A stretch of DNA of 64,000 bases, taken from assembly GCF_030490285.1 (NCBI RefSeq), contig NZ_CP129884.1:2542001-2606000 (forward strand). Direction: 5' to 3'. This stretch comes from Methylomonas montana. Its GTDB lineage: Bacteria; Pseudomonadota; Gammaproteobacteria; Methylococcales; Methylomonadaceae. The position numbers and the translations under genes are program-made. The notes under the pieces are model-generated. The model was not told the DNA's origin. It did not search any database and saw only the letters and a list, made by a program, of their open reading frames with translations. How positions within the stretch are numbered: the stretch's first letter is position 1; each line of letters begins with the position of its first letter. Shown piece after piece: positions 8,491-16,981 of this stretch.

Positions 8491-9061
8491 TGCTCGCTAT
8501 CAACGCTGGGCGGCACTGGCGCTATTGCTGCTTGTGGTATCGGCCATCATCTTGTCGGTGTTGCTGCCTTTGGTGACTAACTGGCTGGATTATCGCGAGC
8601 AAAAAGACGATCTGCTATTTCGTTTGCAACGTCAACAAACCATAGCCGCGCGTCGCGACAGCGTCGCCCAAAATCTGGAATTGTTGCATCAGCAATATCA
8701 GCAGCAAGGCTATCTGAGTAATAGCGACACCGAAGCGCTGGCTTCCGCCGAGTTGCAAAACATTATCAAAACCGCTGTCACCGAGGCCGGTGGCCAACTC
8801 ACCAGCACGCAAGGCATGCCGGGCAGGACCGAAAACGATTTCGTGCGCATTGCGGTAAAAGTGCGGATGAGCGGCAGCATCGAATCGTTGCGAACGGTGT
8901 TGCACAGCCTGGATACCAATGTGCCCCTGCTGCTGGTCGATCAATTGGATATTTCGCCGGTGCGTGGTGCGCGCAACCGCAGCACCAACAAAATGGATCC
9001 CAGCGCCCAACTCAATGTCAGCTTTGAAGTGATCAGTTTTATGCGGGCTAAATCGTCATGA
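8483..9061 (+). CDS. gspM: Type II secretion GspM-like protein
   Basis: A 192-residue bitopic protein with a short cytoplasmic tail, one membrane helix (about residues 10-33), a coiled coil (YREQKDDLLFRLQRQQ) and a periplasmic ferredoxin-like domain (QNIIKTAVTEAGGQLTSTQG). This is the GspM subclass found in Xps-type systems. ATG 8483 overlaps the end of gspL by 8 bases; a longer reading from 8384 lies inside gspL and is rejected. GspM pairs with GspL in the inner-membrane platform. Confidence 0.85.
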   Translation: MNDARYQRWAALALLLLVVSAIILSVLLPLVTNWLDYREQKDDLLFRLQRQQTIAARRDSVAQNLELLHQQYQQQGYLSNSDTEALASAELQNIIKTAVTEAGGQLTSTQGMPGRTENDFVRIAVKVRMSGSIESLRTVLHSLDTNVPLLLVDQLDISPVRGARNRSTNKMDPSAQLNVSFEVISFMRAKSS

Positions 9062-9678
9062 ACCAAAAATTGATCAAATTACAATTATTAGGCAGCGCCT
9101 TGCTGAGTTTGACCTTGCTAACGGAATGGGCTTATAGCCAATTTGCCGCCCGCCAGTTGCAAACCCTGCTGGAACCACGCGAGCAATCCAGTTTTCAGGC
9201 TGAGGAACTGCCCAACATCGCCGATAACAGTAAAGGTTCCGCGGAAAGTTACAGCGAGATCGTCGATCGGCCGGTGTTCATAGAAGGCAGAAGACCGATG
9301 GCCGAAACCAATCCTACCGAAATCGCCCAAAACCAGGATATCGGACAAATCGACGACTGGGATTTAATCGGCGTTTATAACAAAGATAAACAGCCGACAG
9401 CCTTGTTTAGAAAACGCAACGAGGCCAAGAAGTTTTTGAAAATCGGCGCAGAACAAAACATCTCGGGTTGGCTGCTCAAACAAATACACGCCGATCACGT
9501 ACTACTTCAGCAAGCCGGCCAGGAAAAATCCGTCGTCTTAAGAAAACCGCGCGCGCAAACCAAGCCGCCGTTGCCTGGCAAACCTACGGTGCCACCCAGA
9601 CCGCCGCTGCCCACTCCGGTCGCCAAACCTATTGAACAAGCACCAGATGAAAATCCCGAGAACATCAATGACAAATAA
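9058..9678 (+). CDS. GspN/GspC-like periplasmic linker protein
   Basis: A 206-residue protein with one N-terminal membrane helix (about residues 8-27) and a small periplasmic homology-region domain (SYSEIVDRPVFIEGRR, then DDWDLIGVYNKD and FLKIGAEQNISGWLL). This domain resembles the HR region of GspC that contacts the secretin; in Xps-type clusters the gene at this position is called XpsN. The C-terminus is a proline-rich tail (PPLPGKPTVPPRPPLPTP). It overlaps gspM by 4 bases and gspD by 11. It would connect the inner platform to GspD. Confidence 0.75.
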   Translation: MNQKLIKLQLLGSALLSLTLLTEWAYSQFAARQLQTLLEPREQSSFQAEELPNIADNSKGSAESYSEIVDRPVFIEGRRPMAETNPTEIAQNQDIGQIDDWDLIGVYNKDKQPTALFRKRNEAKKFLKIGAEQNISGWLLKQIHADHVLLQQAGQEKSVVLRKPRAQTKPPLPGKPTVPPRPPLPTPVAKPIEQAPDENPENINDK

Positions 9679-11920
9679 AAAAATCAACATTCCTCCTATG
9701 TTGGCGTTGGCACTGTCCATGACCGGCTGCGAATTTATCGGTCCGCAATTGCATCAAAAACTCGCCATTGCCGAAAACAAGCCCGCCCAAGAAGAAGCGT
9801 TATTGATTCCGGAACTGGCCAACAATGCCAATAAAGGCGCCGAGAATAGAGCGACCAAAGTAGAGCTGTTCCCCAGCGGTGAAGCCAGCATCACGCCGCA
9901 AGCCAGCCATGCCGGTGGCGGTGGCGGTAAAAGCAGCGGCAAGGGCGAATACAGCCTGAATTTCGACGACGCCGATCTAGGCGAGGTCGCTAAAGTCATA
10001 CTCAGCGACATCCTCGGCAGGAACTACTCCATCAGCCCGCAAGTGGTCGGCAAAGTGACCTTGCAAACCTCCAAACCCTTGAGCAAGGAGGAACTGATCC
10101 CGACGCTGGAGATGCTGTTGAATCTGAACAATGCCGCGCTAACCGAGCAAGCCGGCATGTATTTGATCAAACCGTCCAACGAGGCTTTATACAGTAGCTC
10201 AATCAGCTCGCTGTCCGGTTCCAGAATGCCCAACGGCTATCAAGTCAGAGTGATTCCGGTCAAAAACGTCGCCGCGTCGGAACTGTCGGAAATATTGAAA
10301 CCGCTGTTGCCGGAAAAAGCCTTGCTGCATGTCGATCCGACCAGAAACCTGCTGCTGATCGCCGGTTCCGGTGCCGAAATTTCTCGGGCACTGGATGTCG
10401 TCAACACCTTCGACGTCGATATTCTGAAAGGCCGTTCGTTTGCGCTGTTTACCCCAGCCAATGTCAGCGCCGGCAAAATCATAGAAGAATTGGAACAAAT
10501 TTTTAACACCAAAAAATCCAAGGAAGACGAAGCCAGTTTTTTCCGCTTTATCGAAATAGAAAGACTCAATGCGGTGTTAGCCATCACCCACCAGGCTAAC
10601 TATTTGAAAGACATCGAAAACTGGGTATTGCGACTGGACCGTATCAATACCGCCGCGGCCGGCGGCGTTAACGTGTATCGGGCTCAGCATGTCAACGCGT
10701 CGGACCTGGCCGATACCTTGAGCAATATCTTCGGTAGCGGCGGTTCTGGAAAAAGCAGCAAAGCTTCTATCGCCTCAGGCCGCAAATCCATGTCGGCCAC
10801 TAATAAAAAATCCGACAGCACTGGCAGCACTACCAAACAGGATTCGGCTAGCGATAGAACACTTAGCGATAGAACCCAGGATAGAAACAGCAACCGTGGC
10901 AGCGGATCCACCGGTGGTAGTCTGAGCGGCGGCACGGGCGGTAGTAACAGCAACGATATGCCCAATGTCAAAATCATCGCCGACGAAGGCAATAATGCTT
11001 TGATCATCGTGGCCACCGCTCAGGAATATGCGGTGATTGAACGTGTATTAAAGCAACTTGATGTACTGCCATTGCAAGTCATGATCGATGCGACAATTGT
11101 GGAGGTCACCCTGAACGACGATTTGAAATACGGTCTGCAGTGGTATTTCAGCCATAATAATGGCGGAGTTAATCACATAAATGGCGGTTCAAACCAGGGT
11201 ATAGATTTAATTAGTTTGACAAACGAAGCTGCAAAAACTTTTTCAACCGGCGGTTTTTCCTATGCGTTTTCCAGCGGTTCAAAGGACATTCAAGCGGTGT
11301 TGAACGCCAGCGCTAAAAATAACAATGTCAATGTCATCTCATCGCCCTCGTTAATGGTCTTAAACAATCAGGAAGCGACCATCAAAGTCGGTGATTCCGT
11401 GCCGATTCGCTCATCGGTTTCCAGCAACTTGAGTAGTAGTACCGCCAATAATGGCATCGTGCAGACTAGCTCGATTCAAATGATCGATACCGGTGTAAAT
11501 TTATCAGTCAGACCCAGAGTCAATGCCGGCGGACTGGTATTAATGGATATATTGCAAAGCGTCAATCAGGCAATCAAGACAACCACTAGCGATACCATCG
11601 ATTCGCCGACCATTCAAAAAAGAGAGATTGAAAGCAGTGTTGCCGTGCAAAGTGGCGAAACCATCGTGCTCGGTGGATTAATCAAGGAAAATAACGATTA
11701 TCTGCGCGACGGCGTACCTTTATTGCATGAGATCCCTTTAATCGGACCACTTTTCGGCGGCACGACAAGAAACAAGGACAAAACTGAATTAGTTGTCTTG
11801 CTTACTCCCCGCGTGATGAAAAGCCGCCAAGATGCTCAAGATATTACAGTAGAATTCAAACGCAAATTATCCGGTATCTACCGAGAGCCCACTCAGATTG
11901 AAGTCGAAGCCGTCCAATAG
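9668..11920 (+). CDS. gspD: Type II secretion secretin GspD
   Basis: A 750-residue outer-membrane channel. ATG 9668 gives a lipoprotein signal peptide ending in the lipobox SMTGC; a longer start at 9632 buries it. Domains in order are N0 (about 95-165, from YSLNFDDADLGEVAKVIL), N1, N2, an N3 region carrying a Ser/Gly/Asp-rich insertion (about 356-432) and the secretin pore (about 465-720, including VPLLHEIPLIGPLFGG and ELVVLLTPRVM). The lipobox suggests the secretin itself may be lipidated, a route to the outer membrane that does not need a separate pilotin (inference). It is the last gene before a terminator. Confidence 0.95.
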   Translation: MTNKKINIPPMLALALSMTGCEFIGPQLHQKLAIAENKPAQEEALLIPELANNANKGAENRATKVELFPSGEASITPQASHAGGGGGKSSGKGEYSLNFDDADLGEVAKVILSDILGRNYSISPQVVGKVTLQTSKPLSKEELIPTLEMLLNLNNAALTEQAGMYLIKPSNEALYSSSISSLSGSRMPNGYQVRVIPVKNVAASELSEILKPLLPEKALLHVDPTRNLLLIAGSGAEISRALDVVNTFDVDILKGRSFALFTPANVSAGKIIEELEQIFNTKKSKEDEASFFRFIEIERLNAVLAITHQANYLKDIENWVLRLDRINTAAAGGVNVYRAQHVNASDLADTLSNIFGSGGSGKSSKASIASGRKSMSATNKKSDSTGSTTKQDSASDRTLSDRTQDRNSNRGSGSTGGSLSGGTGGSNSNDMPNVKIIADEGNNALIIVATAQEYAVIERVLKQLDVLPLQVMIDATIVEVTLNDDLKYGLQWYFSHNNGGVNHINGGSNQGIDLISLTNEAAKTFSTGGFSYAFSSGSKDIQAVLNASAKNNNVNVISSPSLMVLNNQEATIKVGDSVPIRSSVSSNLSSSTANNGIVQTSSIQMIDTGVNLSVRPRVNAGGLVLMDILQSVNQAIKTTTSDTIDSPTIQKREIESSVAVQSGETIVLGGLIKENNDYLRDGVPLLHEIPLIGPLFGGTTRNKDKTELVVLLTPRVMKSRQDAQDITVEFKRKLSGIYREPTQIEVEAVQ

Positions 11921-11972
11921 CATTGTACCGAAACCGGTTTTCAGTGGCCGCCAGTTCAGCTTTAGGCAATAA

Positions 11973-12002
11973 AAAACCAGCCCTTTCATAGCGGCTGGTT
12001 TT
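11973..12002 (+). terminator. Intrinsic terminator of the gsp operon
   Basis: AAAACCAGCC and GGCTGGTTTT form a perfect 10-bp stem with a 10-base loop, and the right arm ends in TTTT. It lies 52 bases after the gspD stop. Confidence 0.85.
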
Positions 12003-12089
12003 ATCGAGAAGCCCTGAATCCGTTCAGCCGCACCCTACAAAGCTATCCCCGACACTGTTCAGGGCCCCCACCCCGCGGACCAAAACCGG

Positions 12090-12117
12090 TTAAGGGAATT
12101 CTTAGAGTTTCCCTTAA
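12090..12117 (-). terminator. Possible terminator of the small gene at 12.2 kb
   Basis: TTAAGGGAA and TTCCCTTAA form a 9-bp stem with a 10-base loop, about 85 bases beyond the stop of the minus-strand small gene. There is only a weak T-rich tail (CCGGTTTTGG on the minus strand), so termination is uncertain. Confidence 0.35.
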
Positions 12118-12201
12118 GTTAAAGGGTTAACGATGTACGGTAATCCGTCAAGAGTACACTGTGAGTGTGTTGGCCTAGCGAAACATCCGCCAGGAATAGA
12201 A

Positions 12202-12414
12202 TTATTCCAACACATTTTTGACACATTGTCTGGCAAAGGTATCGACGGACATGCTGTCGCTTAAAAATTGGTTGAACAAACCGTTGAGATCGACCGGGTT
12301 GAGATAAACATACACTCCGCATCCGGTCATCGCAATAAACTGTTGGCTCAGCGTTTCGATAAACAGGGTCCGCGCATAGCCGAGTTGTTTGACTTCATTA
12401 AAACTTGTTTCCAT
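12202..12414 (-). CDS. Unrecognised 70-residue protein with sigma-54-like promoter
   Basis: I do not recognise this protein. It begins METSFNEVKQLGYARTLF and has one cysteine in the middle (MTGCGVYVYLNP) and one near the end. It is mixed helical with no signal peptide or clear membrane helix. The start at 12414 follows a good ribosome-binding site (AAAGGTGAG on the minus strand); the frame is open to 12474 but with no comparable site. Upstream lie a -24/-12 type promoter (12451-12470) and regularly spaced repeats (12514-12579). These features support a real, regulated gene. A sigma-54 activator gene lies 1.5 kb away. Confidence 0.6.
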   Translation of the reverse strand: METSFNEVKQLGYARTLFIETLSQQFIAMTGCGVYVYLNPVDLNGLFNQFLSDSMSVDTFARQCVKNVLE

Positions 12415-12450
12415 GACGCTCACCTTTTTACTGGTTAAATTCAATAATAA

Positions 12451-12470
12451 TCCAGCATAAGTCACACCAG
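12451..12470 (-). promoter_or_regulatory. Candidate sigma-54 (-24/-12) promoter
   Basis: On the minus strand the sequence reads CTGGTGTGACTTATGCTGGA. The GG and GC dinucleotides are separated by exactly 10 bases, the diagnostic spacing of RpoN promoters, although the -24 element is TGGTGTG, not TGGCACG. The predicted start site, near 12444, leaves a leader of about 30 bases carrying the ribosome-binding site of the 12202-12414 gene. Confidence 0.5.
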
Positions 12471-12513
12471 CCAAGTTTTTTTCTTAAAAATCAATTGATT
12501 AATAAAAACAGGG

Positions 12514-12579
12514 CGTCGATTTTTGTCAAATATCCATCTGGCCCTGTCAATTTTGTCACGCCAACTGTCGAATTTGTCG
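12514..12579. repeat. Three GTC-A/T-GTC repeats, candidate activator sites
   Basis: Three similar elements occur: CGTCGATTTTTGTCA (from 12514), TGTCAATTTTGTCA (12545-12558) and TGTCGAATTTGTCG (12566-12579). Their first GTC triplets are at 12515, 12546 and 12567, spaced by 31 and 21 bases, that is about three and two helical turns. They lie about 70-135 bases upstream of the predicted start site, a typical position for sigma-54 enhancer sites. Just beyond, TATTTCGTA occurs at 12582-12590 and again at 12602-12610, 20 bases apart. Confidence 0.5.
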
Positions 12580-12627
12580 TCTATTTCGTACTTCGGCACG
12601 ATATTTCGTAGCAAAATCAGACTAATC

Positions 12628-13875
12628 CTATTGGGTAGCTAAACTTTCTTCCACCAATCTCACCCAATACGTGGCTCCCAGCGGCAAAATATCGTCGTTA
12701 AAGTCATAGCTAGTATTGTGCAGTGTACAAGGCCCCGCACCGTGACCTGCATTACGATGGTCGCCAGAACCGTTGCCGATGAAACAATAACTACCAGGCA
12801 CTGCTTGCAACATAAAAGCAAAATCTTCCGCGCCCATGGTTGGCTGTTGGTCCAGAACCTGTTGATCGCCGACGATGGTGGCCATCACGCGCCGCGATAA
12901 CTCAACTGGCTGACGGTGATTAATCGTGGCTGGATAGCTACGGGTGAATTCGAACTCGCACTCCATGCCGTGTGCCGAACACATATGCCGAGCAATGTCA
13001 CTCATCCGGGTTTCGATCAAATTCAATAATTCCTCAGAAAAGGTGCGCACCGTACCGGCTAATTCGCATTTATCGGCGATGATATTGGTCGCCTCGCCGA
13101 CATGCAACATGGTCACTGAAATCAACCCGGCATCCAGCGGGTTGGCATTGCGGGTCAAGATAGTCTGAAACGCCATGATCATTTGTGCCGCGACCGGCAC
13201 TGGGTCCAAGCCCAAATGAGGCATAGCGGCATGACAGCCTTTGCCGCGAATTTCAATACGAAAGGTATTTAGAGAAGCCATAACCGGCCCTGGACTGACT
13301 GCAAATTGTCCGACAGCTAATTCAGGCCAGTTGTGCATGCCGTAAACCGCCTGCATTGGAAACCGTTCGAACAGGCCGTCCTTAATCATCGCATCGCCAC
13401 CGCCACCGCCCTCCTCTGCCGGTTGGAAAATCAGATATACCGTGCCGTCAAAATGACACCGCGTTGCCAGATATTGCGCAGCCGCCAATAACATAGCGGT
13501 ATGACCATCGTGACCGCAACCGTGCATTTTGCCAGGATAACGGGAGGCATATACAAAGCTGTTTTGTTCATGCATCGGCAACGCATCCATATCAGCGCGT
13601 AAGCCTATGGCCTGATCGGAACTGCCGGCTTTTATAATCCCGACCACACCCGTTTTGCCCAAGCCGCGATGGACGGGGATTCCCCATTCGCTCAATTTTG
13701 CCGCGACCAAGTCGGCGGTACGCACTTCCTGGAAACATAATTCCGGGTGGGCGTGGATATCGCGGCGCAATTCGCGGATACCGGCAATATTGTCAACAAT
13801 CTCCGGTATTAAATTGGCCTTTTGTAATCCTGCATCTGCCGAGTCTGTATATTGTTTGGTCATTTTTGCTGACAT
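12628..13875 (-). CDS. M20 family metallo-amidohydrolase
   Basis: A 415-residue cytoplasmic peptidase M20/amidohydrolase that would release an acyl group from an N-acyl amino acid or a related amide. Metal-binding and catalytic signatures are present: GLRADMDALPM, MHGCGHDGHTAML, QPAEEGGGGGDAM, then HAAMPHLGLDP in the dimerisation domain and MGAEDFAFM near the C-terminus. The family includes hippurate hydrolase and aminoacylases; the substrate cannot be read here. Starts at 13875 or 13863 (MTKQYTD) are both possible. It follows the FleQ-like gene by 14 bases and is probably co-transcribed with it. Confidence 0.85.
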   Translation of the reverse strand: MSAKMTKQYTDSADAGLQKANLIPEIVDNIAGIRELRRDIHAHPELCFQEVRTADLVAAKLSEWGIPVHRGLGKTGVVGIIKAGSSDQAIGLRADMDALPMHEQNSFVYASRYPGKMHGCGHDGHTAMLLAAAQYLATRCHFDGTVYLIFQPAEEGGGGGDAMIKDGLFERFPMQAVYGMHNWPELAVGQFAVSPGPVMASLNTFRIEIRGKGCHAAMPHLGLDPVPVAAQMIMAFQTILTRNANPLDAGLISVTMLHVGEATNIIADKCELAGTVRTFSEELLNLIETRMSDIARHMCSAHGMECEFEFTRSYPATINHRQPVELSRRVMATIVGDQQVLDQQPTMGAEDFAFMLQAVPGSYCFIGNGSGDHRNAGHGAGPCTLHNTSYDFNDDILPLGATYWVRLVEESLATQ

Positions 13876-13889
13876 CGGTAACAGCGGGA

Positions 13890-15308
13890 CTAAGCCACGT
13901 CGACTTTGCGCAGTTTTTCCACCAGCGTGGTTCTTCGCATGTTCAATAGTTTGGCCGCGTGGGCGACGACACCGTTACATTCTTCCAATGCCTGGCGAAT
14001 CAACTCGTTTTCCAGATCGGTCAGATATTCTTTCAAATCGATACCTTGCTCCGGCAATTGCACGGCGGTATTTGTGGTCCCTGGGATCGGTTTTGCCAAC
14101 GCTTCACGCTCGGCGGGGCGGACAATATCGTTATCCTGCTCCGGCAACACAATCTGAACTCCTTCAGGCACTTCATATGCCTGAAATTTTTCCGGCAGGT
14201 CGGCGGCATCGACACTAGCCTCAGGGCTTATGATCGCTAAACGCTCAATTAAATTGGACAATTCCCGGACGTTGCCCGGCCAATGATGTTGCATCAACAC
14301 GGCAATAGCCCGAGATGTCAAACTGACCGAACCGCGATTGGCGGCTTCCATTCTGCTGATTAAATCGTTGATCAGATAAGGGATATCCTCGGCTCTATCG
14401 CGCAGGGCCGGTACTTCGATCGGAAACACATTGAGACGGTAATACAAATCTTCCCGAAAGCGTTTTTCGGCGATTTCTTGTTCCAGATGGCGATGCGTCG
14501 CCGCAATGATCCTGACATCGCACTGGATGGTTTTATTGCTGCCGACACGCTCGAAGGTGCGCTCCTGCAATACCCTCAACAATTTGACTTGCATCGGCAT
14601 CGGCATGTCGCCGATTTCATCCAGAAACAAGGTGCCACCTTCGGCCATTTCGAAACGGCCTTGCCGCGAAGTCAATGCCCCAGTAAATGCACCTTTCTCA
14701 TGACCGAATAATTCGCTTTCTAATAGTTCGCCCGGAATCGCGCCGCAATTGACAGGGACAAAGGGTTTGGCTCTACGCGACGACGCTCGGTGCAAGGCTT
14801 GGGCCACGACTTCCTTACCGGTCCCAGATTCGCCCAGGATCAACACCGTCGCATCGGATTTGGCCACCTGATCGATCAGGTCGCGGGTTTTTTGAATAGC
14901 TTTACTTTTACCGGCCAAGCCTTTGTCAGGCTGCACTTTTTTCGTAGGCTGAATAGGCTGCGGCAAGCCTTCAAGGACTTCGATCAATTGCGAGTATACC
15001 GTTGGCCATTCCAGAATCTTACTGACCATTTGTTGAATGGCGCTAACGACTTGCGCTCCGCCGCTTTCCACCAACAAAACCACCGGAATATCGCCGGCTG
15101 TTTCTGTGACTGTTTTGATCAGGCTCGCTTGCTTTTCGCCGCCGCCACCGACAAATACCGCATCGAACCCATCATGCTCGCGCAATACCGGCTCCCAATC
15201 CTGACTGGTAACGGTTATGACACTATATTCTAAAAACTGGAGCACGATTTCCACCTGTTGAGTACGGCGGGTAGTGTCGTCGATGAGCAAAATTTCTGGC
15301 AAAGCCAT
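13890..15308 (-). CDS. FleQ-like sigma-54-dependent activator
   Basis: A 472-residue enhancer-binding protein. The N-terminal about 120 residues form a receiver-like FleQ-type domain (starts [15 protein letters not shown]). The AAA+ domain has Walker A GESGTGKE, the sigma-54-contacting loop GAFTGA, Walker [13 protein letters not shown] and a sensor region [19 protein letters not shown] Fis-type helix-turn-helix ends the protein ([19 protein letters not shown]). In Pseudomonas FleQ controls flagella and exopolysaccharide and binds c-di-GMP, but whether this is the true fleQ is unproven because no flagellar genes are in view. It may act on the sigma-54-like promoter at 12.45 kb. Confidence 0.85.
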   Translation of the reverse strand: MALPEILLIDDTTRRTQQVEIVLQFLEYSVITVTSQDWEPVLREHDGFDAVFVGGGGEKQASLIKTVTETAGDIPVVLLVESGGAQVVSAIQQMVSKILEWPTVYSQLIEVLEGLPQPIQPTKKVQPDKGLAGKSKAIQKTRDLIDQVAKSDATVLILGESGTGKEVVAQALHRASSRRAKPFVPVNCGAIPGELLESELFGHEKGAFTGALTSRQGRFEMAEGGTLFLDEIGDMPMPMQVKLLRVLQERTFERVGSNKTIQCDVRIIAATHRHLEQEIAEKRFREDLYYRLNVFPIEVPALRDRAEDIPYLINDLISRMEAANRGSVSLTSRAIAVLMQHHWPGNVRELSNLIERLAIISPEASVDAADLPEKFQAYEVPEGVQIVLPEQDNDIVRPAEREALAKPIPGTTNTAVQLPEQGIDLKEYLTDLENELIRQALEECNGVVAHAAKLLNMRRTTLVEKLRKVDVA

Positions 15309-15537
15309 GTATATATTCTCTGCAAACTACGATTTAAGTCGGAAGGGTCTTGCTGATTTTTTTTAAGTTAAGCATCGATTCCCGGTGTTGTCAAAATGCA
15401 TTCATTTCAAACTATTGCATAGTCTAGTTCATGTCGTTTACATCCATGGCATCTTTGTAAACCGCATTTTGTAGCTTGACAAAATTTCCGCAGCATAGAC
15501 ACTAGCCGGATGTTCAACAATCAAGAGCACTTTTGCT

Positions 15538-16785
15538 TTGAATGATATTTCCCTAAATATACTGTTCGGTATATTGGCAGCCTTGCTGATCATCTCCGCA
15601 TTTTTTTCCGGTTCTGAAACCGCCTTGATGACATTGAACCGTTATCGGTTGCAGCATCTGGTCAAAAAAAATCACAAAGGTGCGATTAAAACCCTAAAAC
15701 TGTTAAAAAAACCGGATCGGCTAATCGGCCTGATCCTGCTTGGCAACAATTTTGTCAATATTCTTGCCTCTTCTTTAACAACGCTGATTGCGATCCGAAT
15801 CGGCGGAGACAACGCCATTGCTCCCGCCATTGCCTTGCTGACGATCGGCATGCTGATATTTTCCGAAGTAACCCCGAAAACCTTGGGCGCACTCAGACCC
15901 GAATTTTTGGCTTTTCTGTCTTCCTGGGTTTACATCCCGTTATTGAAAATCTTTTATCCAGTAGTATGGGCTATTAATATTATATCTAGTCTGTTATTAC
16001 GAATTTTCGGTATTAATGGCACCAGTCATCGAACCATCGACTCGCTCAACAAGGATGAATTAAAAAGCATCGTTTCCGAAGCCAATCACCTGATGCCGGC
16101 ACGTTACCAAAACATGCTATTGAGTATTCTGGACTTGGAATCCGCCAGCGTGGCCGACATCATGACGCACCGCAACGATATTATTGGCATCGATCTGGAA
16201 GATTCGATCGAAGACATTGTCAAACAACTGCAAAATAGTCCACATACCCGTTTGCCGGTTTATAAAAAAAATATCGATCGGGTTATCGGCTTTTTACATT
16301 TAAGGACTATTTTGTCGCAAATCAGTGACCCGGATTTCGACAAACACAGCATCACCAACAGCTTATCCAAGCCTTTTTTCATTCCCGCCAGCACCTCTAT
16401 ACACAAACAAATGCAAATCTTTAAGGCGGAAAAATTGCGTACTGGTCTGGTAGTCGATGAATATGGCGATGTGCTGGGCTTGGTGACCCTTGATGACTTA
16501 TTGCAAGAAATTGTCGGTGAATTAATTTTAGAAGAACCGGATATCAAGATGCAAAAAGATGGCAGTTATTTGGTCGATGCTAGCGTCACCATCCGCGAAC
16601 TTAATCGCGTCACGCAATGGGAGCTACCCACCGAAGGTCCGAAAACCTTGAACGGTTTGATTATCGAATACATGGAAACCATTCCCGAACCGGGTACTAG
16701 CGTCAAACTACATGGCCATGTAATGGAAATCATCAAGCGCGATGAAAACACTATCAAGCTGGTTAAATTCAATCCCAAACGTTAG
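15538..16785 (+). CDS. CorC/CNNM family membrane transporter protein
   Basis: A 415-residue inner-membrane protein of the HlyC/CorC (CNNM, YfjD-like) family, linked to magnesium/cobalt efflux. Order: DUF21 domain with membrane helices (about 1-180), a pair of CBS domains (from ADIMTHRNDIIGID to VVDEYGDVLGLVTLDDLL) and a C-terminal CorC/HlyC domain. The start is TTG at 15538; I found no in-frame ATG nearby. A weak promoter with TTGACA at 15476-15481 lies in the 229-base divergent gap with the FleQ-like gene. A CorA-type gene converges from the other side. Confidence 0.85.
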   Translation: MNDISLNILFGILAALLIISAFFSGSETALMTLNRYRLQHLVKKNHKGAIKTLKLLKKPDRLIGLILLGNNFVNILASSLTTLIAIRIGGDNAIAPAIALLTIGMLIFSEVTPKTLGALRPEFLAFLSSWVYIPLLKIFYPVVWAINIISSLLLRIFGINGTSHRTIDSLNKDELKSIVSEANHLMPARYQNMLLSILDLESASVADIMTHRNDIIGIDLEDSIEDIVKQLQNSPHTRLPVYKKNIDRVIGFLHLRTILSQISDPDFDKHSITNSLSKPFFIPASTSIHKQMQIFKAEKLRTGLVVDEYGDVLGLVTLDDLLQEIVGELILEEPDIKMQKDGSYLVDASVTIRELNRVTQWELPTEGPKTLNGLIIEYMETIPEPGTSVKLHGHVMEIIKRDENTIKLVKFNPKR

Positions 16786-16808
16786 CACGCTATATTTTGG
16801 CCAAAAAA

Positions 16809-16836
16809 AAGGCGGTTATTTTTCAATAACCACCTT
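16809..16836 (-). terminator. Intrinsic terminator (minus strand)
   Basis: AAGGCGGTTATT and AATAACCACCTT pair over 12 bp with one mismatch. On the minus strand the stem is followed by an uninterrupted T-run (complement of the A-run at 16803-16810), so it terminates leftward transcription from the corA-like gene. On the plus strand it lacks a T-tail. Confidence 0.7.
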
Positions 16837-16981
16837 AAAAGCAATAGGAAGAAATATAACGCAACTTTTAGCTGTCTTTCCAAACGAAAAAGTTAGGCTA
16901 ATAATAGTTGCAGAAATTGCAAATTAAAATGTGGCATATTGTCGCAGCTTGTGTTTAACCTTTCTCAATAACGTCGGCCAC

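Noticed and set aside
12514-12610. Repeats considered as a CRISPR array
   Set aside because: Units are only about 14-15 bases with unequal spacing and there are no cas genes; better explained as regulatory sites.
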